Source: Streptomyces sp. Ru71
GTDB lineage: Bacteria > Actinomycetota > Actinomycetes > Streptomycetales > Streptomycetaceae
Assembly (NCBI RefSeq): GCF_002920535.1
Contig: NZ_PQSS01000020.1
Location: 1 to 64,000 of the forward strand
Reading direction: 5' to 3'
DNA length: 64,000 nucleotides
A program made the translations under genes and the position numbers. The notes under the pieces are model-generated. The model worked only from the letters and a program-made list of their open reading frames with translations, had not been told where the DNA came from and ran no database searches. Of the stretch, positions 61,472 through 64,000 are shown piece by piece; position 1 is the stretch's first letter; each line of letters begins with the position of its first letter.

Positions 61472-62713
61472 ATGTCACGACGCGTTCGCGCTGCCGCGCT
61501 CGGGCCCGCCCTCGCGGCCGTACTGGCCGTTCCCACCACGGCGTCGGCCGCCCCGGCGCCCCTCGCCCCGACCGCCGAGGAACAGCGCCTCGACAGGGCC
61601 GTACCGCAGGAGATCCTGCGCCGCTCCGGATTCGACACCGTGACGCCGGACTTCGCCCGGGCGCTGGGCCAGGCGCGCTCCTGGTCGCAGGCGCACCAGG
61701 TCGTCGTCCGGGAAGGGTCCGCGCTGTGGCGGCGGGCCGTGGACCGGGCGCAGGGGCGCGGTCCGGCGGGCGAGTTGAGCCGGGACGACGACCGGCCGCT
61801 GTACTGGGCGCGGCTGGCGATGACACGGGAAGTACGGCAGTGGCAGCCGGGGTTCGAGCTGACCCAGGCGCGACGCGACGCCCTCCTGGACGCCTTGGAG
61901 CGCGCCTCGCGGGGTCAGGACGACGTCCGGTATCCGCACGCCGGCAAGGGGCTCAAGCGGGTTCTCGTCACCGGCTTCGACCCGTTCACGCTGGACAGGG
62001 ACATCCGGATCTCCAATCCGTCCGGCGCGAGTGCGCTGGCCCTGGACGGCACGGTGATCGAGACGGCCGGCGGTCCTGCGCGGGTGGAGACGGTGGTGTT
62101 CCCGGTGCGCTGGCGGGACTTTGAACAGGGGGCCGTGGAGCGGGCGCTGCGGCCGTGGCTGCCGCGGGTCGACCTGTTCACCACGGTGAGCCAGGGCCGG
62201 GTGGGGCGCTTCGACGTCGAGCGCACCAACGGGGCCTGGAGGGGCGGCTCCCCGGACAACGACAACACCGGGACGCCCGGCCCGATCCCGGTCACCGACC
62301 CGGCGTCGCAGCCGCAGTGGACGACGACGACCCTGCCGTACGCCCGGATCACGGCGGCGGACACGGGCCGTTTCCCGGTGTACGACAACACCTCCGTGAC
62401 CGAGATACCGGCGGGAGGCGGTGAGCCGGTGGTGCGGCCGGACGGGCCGACGCCGGGGTCGGCGGCGCGGGCCGGGGGCGGCGGGAACTACCTGTCCAAC
62501 GAGATCGCCTACCGGGCGACGCTGCTGCGCGACCGGCTCGGCCTGCACGAGCGCCTGCCCGGCGGGCATGTGCACACCCCGGTGCTGCAGTTCGGCGCCG
62601 GCAACACCGACCCGGCCACGGGCGCGGTCACGGACCCGGAGTTCGAGCGCAACCGGCTGGACATCATCGCCCAGGTGCGGGCGATCCTGTCGGTGGCTGC
62701 GGGAGCGGCATAG
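61472..62713 (+). CDS. secreted pyroglutamyl-peptidase-like (C15) protein, catalytic Cys replaced by Ser
   Basis: A 413-aa protein with a Sec signal (MSRRVRAAALGPALAAVLAV...AAPAP), a 120-residue helical N-terminal region, and a C15-like domain from about 165. The peptidase features are VTGFDPFTLDRDIRISNPSG, the catalytic-Glu region RFDVERTNGAWRGGSPDN (Glu250) and GGHVHTPVLQFGAG (His 366/368). The nucleophile motif, normally YLCNxxxY, reads NYLSNEIAYRATLL, so Ser342 replaces Cys. It may therefore be inactive or use serine. The 3' end overlaps the antisense EI24 gene by 50 bp. Confidence 0.82.
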   Translation: MSRRVRAAALGPALAAVLAVPTTASAAPAPLAPTAEEQRLDRAVPQEILRRSGFDTVTPDFARALGQARSWSQAHQVVVREGSALWRRAVDRAQGRGPAGELSRDDDRPLYWARLAMTREVRQWQPGFELTQARRDALLDALERASRGQDDVRYPHAGKGLKRVLVTGFDPFTLDRDIRISNPSGASALALDGTVIETAGGPARVETVVFPVRWRDFEQGAVERALRPWLPRVDLFTTVSQGRVGRFDVERTNGAWRGGSPDNDNTGTPGPIPVTDPASQPQWTTTTLPYARITAADTGRFPVYDNTSVTEIPAGGGEPVVRPDGPTPGSAARAGGGGNYLSNEIAYRATLLRDRLGLHERLPGGHVHTPVLQFGAGNTDPATGAVTDPEFERNRLDIIAQVRAILSVAAGAA

Positions 62714-63506
62714 CGGCGTCGCCGCCGTCGCGGTCGTTCCTCTCGCCCTCGCCCTCGTCGATCTCCTCGCCGCGCAGGTCGCGGGCGAGCAGCGTGGCAC
62801 CGGCGACCGCGCCCGGCATCAGGAACACGGCGACGAAGGGGACGAGGAAGGCCAGGCCGAGCGGGGTCCCGAAGCCCCAGACGAGCAGCTTGCGCGAGCG
62901 CAGCAGGGCGAGGCGCTCGCGCAGGGCGACCCCGCGCCGCTCCAGGGCGACGGCGGTCAGCTCCTCGGTGAGGAAGAAGCCGGTGACGAAGAACCCGATC
63001 ACCGGGACCACGGTCTGGCCGACGACGGGCACGAAGCCGAGGGCGAAGAGCAGCACGCCCCAGAGCGCGGCCCGGACCAGGATGCGCAGGCTGTCGCGGC
63101 CGGAGACCCACAGCTCGCGCCACAGCGGCTGGTCCGACTCGGGCGCGGTGCCGTCGGGGGACACATCGCGGTCGACCCGCTCGGAGAGGCTCTCGTAGAA
63201 GGGCTGGCCGATCAGCAGCGTGACGGCGGTGAAGGTGAGCACGGCGAGGAGCAGGCCGAGCGCGAACAGGACGGCGGTGAGGAAGCCGCGGAACAGGCCG
63301 AGCCACGGGCTGGACCAGTCGTCGGCGAACGGGGTCGCCCAGCCGACGAAGTCCTCGCCCCCGACGGCGAGCGCGACGAGCGCCGCGGCGTACAGCACGA
63401 GCGTCACCAGCCCGGGCAGCAGCCCGAAGCCGTAGCTCTTGCCGTGCCGGGCCACCCATCGCTGGCCTTTGAGCAGATAGCCGAAGCCCACCCCGAGATC
63501 ACGCAT
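62664..63506 (-). CDS. EI24 domain-containing membrane protein (CysZ-like)
   Basis: A 280-aa integral membrane protein of the EI24/CysZ family. GFGYLLKGQRWVARHGKSYG starts the domain; hydrophobic segments lie near 25-50, 70-105, 140-180 and 200-235, with the typical GFVPVVGQTVVPVIGFFVTG pair of helices. A polar C-terminal tail ends PQPPTGSPAPGR. CysZ proteins import sulfate, but many actinobacterial EI24 proteins have unknown function. ATG 63506. Confidence 0.88.
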   Translation of the reverse strand: MRDLGVGFGYLLKGQRWVARHGKSYGFGLLPGLVTLVLYAAALVALAVGGEDFVGWATPFADDWSSPWLGLFRGFLTAVLFALGLLLAVLTFTAVTLLIGQPFYESLSERVDRDVSPDGTAPESDQPLWRELWVSGRDSLRILVRAALWGVLLFALGFVPVVGQTVVPVIGFFVTGFFLTEELTAVALERRGVALRERLALLRSRKLLVWGFGTPLGLAFLVPFVAVFLMPGAVAGATLLARDLRGEEIDEGEGERNDRDGGDAAMPLPQPPTGSPAPGR

Positions 63507-63554
63507 GGCAGCACTCTAGCGAGGCCCGGGGGCCGGGCCCCGCGCGCGGGCCGC

Positions 63555-63992
63555 TCAGGCGTCGAGCATCCTGCGCAGCAGGTCGCGCAGGGACTCGCGC
63601 TCGGCGTCGGACAGGCCGGCCAGCGGCTCGCGGGCGAAGCGCAGGCCGTCGCGCAGGTCCCGGGCGACGCGGCGGCCCTCGTCGGTGGCGGCCGCCAGCT
63701 TGACCCGGCGGTCCGCGGGGTCAGGGCGGCGCTCGACCAGGCCGCGCGCCTCCAGCCGGTCCACGATCCCGGTGACGTTGGACGGCTCGCACTTCAGCTT
63801 CTGCGCCAGCTTGCGCATCGGCAGCGGCTCCAGGGACAGCAGGCTGAGCAGCCGCGCCTGGGCGCCGGTCAGCGCGTGCTCGCCCGCGGCCTCCTCGTAG
63901 TCCGCGTAGAAGCGGGCCACGACGTCCCCGATGAGCTCGACGACCTCCAGGGTCAGCGGGTCGGGGCGGCGGGTCGTGTGTGGGGTGGACAT
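63555..63992 (-). CDS. MarR family transcriptional regulator
   Basis: A 145-aa repressor. The winged helix is LTGAQARLLSLLSLEPLPMRKLAQKLKCEPSNVTGIVDRL (residues 42-81), then the wing EARGLVERRPDPADRRVKLAA. N- and C-terminal helices form the dimer interface. The ATG at 63992 is the last few bases of the window, so upstream control cannot be read. It is on the same strand as the downstream EI24 gene, 48 bp apart; they may be co-transcribed. Confidence 0.9.
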   Translation of the reverse strand: MSTPHTTRRPDPLTLEVVELIGDVVARFYADYEEAAGEHALTGAQARLLSLLSLEPLPMRKLAQKLKCEPSNVTGIVDRLEARGLVERRPDPADRRVKLAAATDEGRRVARDLRDGLRFAREPLAGLSDAERESLRDLLRRMLDA

Positions 63993-64000
63993 GATCTCCA

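Overview
The window is chromosomal DNA from a Streptomyces-like high-GC actinomycete. The coding regions have strong third-position GC bias, start with ATG or GTG (one TTG), and mostly sit behind purine-rich Shine-Dalgarno sites. The gene content points the same way: a FasR-type activator followed by fabD-fabH-acpP-fabF, a homodimeric aceE, DUF3052 and DUF3145 proteins, several TerD proteins and a mycothiol-type DinB protein. No plasmid or phage module is visible.

Layout. 0.2-9.2 kb: a dispersed repeat, a DUF2330 membrane protein, an O-methyltransferase, an FHA-like protein, DUF1992, two related envelope/stress-type proteins, a GNAT enzyme, a DHA2 drug exporter with an extra C-terminal winged-helix region, a zinc-ribbon/peptidoglycan-binding membrane protein and a HAD phosphatase. 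9.3-18.1 kb: a GDT1-type manganese transporter behind a yybP-ykoY riboswitch, a secreted HNH nuclease, DoxX behind a probable iron box, DedA, a 0.5-kb array of 17-bp repeats, DUF2277, a ketopantoate-reductase-like enzyme, a GlxA-type regulator divergent from a saccharopine-dehydrogenase-like enzyme, and a DUF305/DUF6153 pair. 18.1-20.0 kb: tRNA-Val(TAC) abutted by a solitary TnpB-like gene.

20.3-32.0 kb is the most distinctive region. It is a tellurium-resistance (Ter) type stress locus: a coiled-coil membrane protein, FmdB, then on the minus strand a CitE-like aldolase, an 832-aa PRTase-TRSP-StiP fusion and a HAD phosphatase. These three resemble the Ter-associated pathway predicted to make a nucleoside-like metabolite. 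They are followed by a TerD with a low-complexity tail, a TerA-like protein, a TerC-like DUF475 membrane protein, two canonical TerD proteins, a peroxiredoxin and DUF3052.

32.4-44.7 kb: aceE, a Kv-like potassium channel, a DUF4190 protein, a DHA2 exporter with divergent TetR, a DUF1023 hydrolase, a DUF4429/SHOCT protein, MerR with a perfect 18-bp operator, GNAT, a serine hydrolase, a secreted RTX-like protein and pirin. 44.8-49.8 kb: fasR-fabD-fabH-acpP-fabF, the type II fatty-acid synthase core, with an inverted repeat in front of fabD and a terminator after fabF. 49.9-64 kb: DUF3145, an SGNH esterase lipoprotein, galM, a GH3 beta-glucosidase with TetR, an MFS exporter, a MocR/PdxR regulator coupled to a DinB-fold enzyme, RidA and a beta-hydroxyacid dehydrogenase opposite LysR, a secreted C15-like protein with Cys replaced by Ser, EI24 and MarR.

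Intergenic stretches over 300 bp were inspected. 9922-10307 holds the riboswitch; 12428-13030 the repeat arrays; 20016-20325 shows no gene; 31994-32389 holds the aceE leader with two inverted repeats; 36354-36661 holds two strong hairpins. Functions rest on sequence motifs read by eye, without database searches.
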